A stretch of 64,000 nt of DNA, from NCBI RefSeq assembly GCF_003945595.2, contig NW_024104909.1, positions 1,488,001 through 1,552,000 of the forward strand, written 5' to 3'. The notes under the pieces are model-generated. The model was given only the letters and a program-made list of their open reading frames with translations, had not been told where the DNA came from and ran no database searches. This stretch comes from Pipra filicauda (Eukaryota > Chordata > Aves > Passeriformes > Pipridae). This document shows, piece by piece, positions 60,311 through 64,000 of this stretch (position 1 is the first letter of the stretch; every line of letters begins with the position of its first letter). A program made the position numbers and the translations under genes.

Positions 60311-63300
60311 AACATTTATCAGATGGAGAATGTAACCCATTTCTTGTGATTTACTCTTAGCACGGTTTTATTTTAACTTGTTTTTAATTTTAATATGATC
60401 TCTAATTTCATCTGGAGTCAGAAAAGATTTGCAAGTAACGTATCCCTCTGATTTCTCTTTTGGTGTCACTGTTCTTCACTGTGTGGCTGCATGAAAATAT
60501 TCAGCCCGTTAAAATTCTGGTATTTTCAGCACATTGGAGAGTTCTTTGAGATGTCCAACTATGAGGCTTTTTGTCAGCTTCTTGTGAAGAAAAGCAGCAT
60601 CACGAGCTGCTTCTGAAGCAGAGCAACATGCAGGAGGCACCCTTGTCGTGGTCTTAATTTGTAAAGGCAGCAAACCTATTGCAGTGGATACTCTATAAAG
60701 GCCTAAAAAAAGTTCTTTTTGAGTTCATCACAAAGTGGATGCTCGAAGAAAAGCAGGGTAAAATGTTATTCCTGTTCTACAAATGGAAACCAAAATGGGT
60801 GGACTGACTTAACTGTGTTGGGAATTGATGACAGAATTAGGAATTTATTAGACTTTCCAACTCCTAGAGTGGCACTTCAACAACAGTCCAGCTTCTTTCC
60901 CTCCATCTTCTTTATTTGAACATTTTCAGGTATATTTCCAAAAAATAAAAGAGTTTTATTAGTTTCAATAGGAACATCTATTTATGTCATTAATGCTGGG
61001 GTTTGCTGTACATGTAAATGCACTGGGAGTTTGCAGCTCTTGAGTATGTCACAGATTTATAATGATGGTCTTAATTGCAACAAACTCAAACTGTAAAAAT
61101 CTTCTGTTACTTATTTGTTCTGCAGTAAAAACACTTCAGCCCATAGATTTTGTAATTTCCTATACTTCACTGTCTGTTATGAATTAGTTCTTTGGATATC
61201 CATTACTCCCTGAACAAGTAAGTTGTGTCTGCAGTTGTGTAATAAGGAAACATTGAAAAAAATTGTTATTAAGACTTTAAGTAATTGCACTTTTCATTCA
61301 TGTCACTTTCTCACTTGATATTTGATAACATTTTTTCATTGGGAAATAGTTCACCATATAGAACGATGAAAGTGTTTAGAAACACGATTTGGATAAAAGT
61401 TTTTCCTGTCCTTTTGACTGCAGATGTACTCACTGCTATTCTAAAATGATTCATGTTGGTTTTCAGACCTAATTTGGTGAAGCTTGTTTACCACTGATTT
61501 CATAGACTGACATAAAATAGGTGTTGTACAGTGTAAACATTTTTTATTTGGGTCTAAAACTTTTTTTCCACAGTTCATGTGACATTTTAATGATATGACT
61601 CTTAAACAGATGAATAAACTGGCCCAAAAACGTGCAAACAGATGAGAATATGATAGTTTTGATAGATTTTTTTTTTTTGAGCCTGTGGATTTCAGCTCTA
61701 TTAATAACCCTTCACTGCATTAAAAAAAATCAAAAACCCACCACAACAAGCCCTAACGTGGCTGTAAGAAGCTTATTTCAGGCAAGGTTGTCCTCTGGGT
61801 TGCAGGGTTTCATGTCCAAAGGGTAGCAAGCTGTTTGCAGTGCAGTTCATTGCTTTAAGGGCAGTCTGTATCCTCAGGGATGCACTTCACGATCAGCTCT
61901 GAGGTCATTTGGTTTCCAGCAGCTGTGCAAAACTTTAGTCTGTATTTTAAGCAAAGGAGAAGTGTTGGGCATAATCCTAGTCCTGTAGGAATTAATTGTA
62001 TGGTGTTTTGTGTGGGCAAGACTCACTTTTCTGATCACCAGAACAGGTGCTTTCTGAGACTGTTGTATGTTACTCTCTTCTTAGGTTAGTTTTTTATTTA
62101 TTGGCTTTATATATCGGCTTATTTAAGTAGAAGGGAAAACATCACGGAGCTTTTTTAGTATTTGTGATCCCTCTTCTTACTGATTGGTTTGTTAACACGT
62201 TGTTGAAGCAGTTTGGTGATTCCTGGTAGAAGGAAAGGTAAAAATTGAACTCTCTGAAACTGGTCTGCACTGGTGGGAACCCCTCTGATTCCTTGAATTA
62301 GCCTTGTGTGCTGGGGAAGTGCTGATCTGGACCAGGAATGGACAGGCCAGAAAGGAATCCAAACATCCCATGTGCTGCAGCAGCACCAGCAGAGGAGACT
62401 CTAATGTTGCTGTGGTTTCTGGCAATCAAAAATACACACACACACACAGAAATATACTGCAAAAGCAGCCCAAGTTCCACTTTTGCTCAAAGTCCCATGT
62501 AGTTATTAGTCCCCATGTGTACTAACAGGTAGCTAGAAACATGTGTTTGCTTGACATCAGTATTTGCTGATCTTCAGAAGGTTTTGTTATGGGTTAAATT
62601 AGGTTTCCCAGTCCATCTGATGTGCTGAAATATTTTTCAGTTGATAGTGTTATGGCAAAAGTTAAAATCAACAAAAATTTTAATGCTTTATCCCTCTAAC
62701 AATGCCTAATTATTAAGTACCTAATACAGAGTTATGAGAAGTTATGAATAAAAAAATTAAGCTGCCTTTTTAAACCCTCGGAAATATTTTCTCTACTTGT
62801 ACTAGATAATCTTGAATCTTTGTCATAGAGTAGGAAAAGTGAAGGAAATTGGTTTTCCAGTAATTTCTTTCCTAGGGTAACTTCCTTTAAGGTTTGTCTG
62901 AGAACAATGGATTCCAAAGATACTCTGACAAGGTGATAATCACGCTCTCCACTGCTGTGATAACTCTGAGTTTGAACCTGGCCTTACTCAGTGGAGTAAG
63001 AGTGGTGTAAAGTTGCATTAGAGCCCATCTCTTAATGAACTGTAGAGCTGAAAATGTGGCTATTTCAGTAGGTTACTCCTCAGAGATGCAGGAAAGACTA
63101 ACAAAAACATAGGGGTCATTATGCAGTCGGCAGCAGGATTCTGCAAACTGTTGGAGGAGCAGAAATTCCCCACAAGAGAATTTACAAATCAGGGGGGAAA
63201 ACAATGGATTTGCCTCAATATATTTAGAAACTGGAGTTTAGGGTTTATGCTGGTTCAGATGTTGCCATATAGCACTGACAAAGCTGAGCTGAACAGCACT

Positions 63301-63833
63301 GATGAGACTGAAAGAACTGAAATCAGCTACTGAAAATTTAAGCTGGGGTCTAAGGTGTAATGTCTCCAAATTACTCAGTTGTAAGCCAGTTCTAACATTA
63401 AATCAGGCATTGTATTCTTGTTTGGAGTTGAGATTTTTTTTTTATCCTACAAAAAATTCCAGTGTGCCTTGTGCACATTGCTTTGTGCCACAGAGAGGTT
63501 TTATTAGATGCACAGGTTTCTGAGGAAATGCAGCATTACTTGGTGTTATCTGGAATGTAAAAAATTCTATTAATTAAGGTAACTAGTGAAAAATATTTTG
63601 ATTACATGAGGCTCTCTGGGAGCAGATTAACAAATTGATTCCTTATGGTGTCCATATTTTTGTAATGTGGCCATGTGGAAAAATCAGACACGGAATTGAG
63701 CTTGTCAGTGCCTGTGTGATAACCTCATACAGAGAAATTAAAACTTTGATCAGTCCTTAGCCAGCACCTCTGCCTTGTTGATCTACACAAACTCATGAAG
63801 TCTGTGCTTGTGTCCGTGCTACCTGGGCGAGTT
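60311..63833. other. Non-coding DNA, no gene seen
   Basis: AT-rich, with the (AC)n run at 62434-62448 and short T-runs. No repeat family or coding region is recognised. Confidence 0.5.
62434..62448. repeat. (AC)n dinucleotide microsatellite
   Basis: Perfect ac repeat of about 7.5 units within aatacacaca…cacagaaat. Confidence 0.9.
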
Positions 63834-63872
63834 AATTCATTTACAGAGCTGATGAATGGCTGTAAATGAATT
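63834..63872. repeat. 13-bp perfect inverted repeat, 13-nt loop
   Basis: aattcatttacag (63834-63846) is the exact reverse complement of 63860-63872, with the loop agctgatgaatgg. The stem is short for an RNA precursor. The core resembles paired homeodomain-type AT-rich sites, so either a binding-site pair or chance is possible. Confidence 0.8.
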
Positions 63873-64000
63873 TTTGGGCCCCAACTGAGTGAGAAAGTTT
63901 ATCTACAAAAAGGTTTATTAGATCTCCCAGTGACAGTGGAATCCCCTGGTGCCTTTCCAGCCCAGCTTGTTACTGTGCTGAAGGTTTATTTTGCTGCTCC

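Noticed and set aside
1..64000. CRISPR arrays, operons, insertion sequences or other prokaryotic systems
   Set aside because: The repeat content (CR1, tRNA-derived SINE), CpG depletion with one CpG island, and absence of closely packed long frames show vertebrate nuclear DNA; no regularly spaced repeat array is present.

Overview
The window looks like non-coding nuclear DNA from a bird, most likely a passerine. The evidence is its interspersed repeats. About ten fragments of CR1 LINEs, the dominant avian retrotransposon, can be recognised, mostly as antisense 3' ends of the 'aatcacagaat...ttggaag' type. There is also one composite SINE with a tRNA-Ile-like head and a CR1-type tail, an arrangement I recall from zebra finch (TguSINE1). 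No mammalian-type L1 or Alu sequence is visible. The background is AT-rich, CpG-poor and dense in stop codons, as expected of an intron or an intergenic region.

No protein-coding gene could be supported. Open frames are short (the longest is about 199 codons at 33,047-33,646, minus strand), overlap one another on both strands, and match no protein family I recognise except relics of CR1 reverse transcriptase.

Layout: 1-8.8 kb is plain AT-rich DNA with a small CR1 scrap (2.63 kb), an old amniote-type CR1 piece (4.03 kb) and a tight hairpin (2.41 kb). An 0.8-kb antisense CR1 with a dead reverse-transcriptase domain lies at 8.98-9.79 kb. A modestly CpG-enriched patch with an X-box-like motif lies at 11.05-11.42 kb. 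A perfect 23-bp inverted repeat lies at 18.43-18.50 kb. A CR1 3' end with its terminal 44 bp duplicated lies at 22.04-22.17 kb. More CR1 pieces follow at 27.1, 30.3 (sense), 34.7 and 39.3 kb. At 46.28-46.83 kb a CR1 is split by the tRNA-derived SINE. A genuine CpG island with GC boxes and a (CCAT)7 microsatellite lies at 51.68-52.24 kb; it is the best candidate for a functional element. One more CR1 lies at 55.0 kb. The remaining DNA to 64 kb holds simple repeats and a 13-bp inverted repeat at 63.83 kb.

There is no operon-like or pathway-like gene set to connect. The history readable here is one of retrotransposition: ancient CR1, then younger avian CR1, then a SINE carrying a CR1-type tail inserted into a CR1 copy. 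One isolated CpG island may mark an unannotated promoter.
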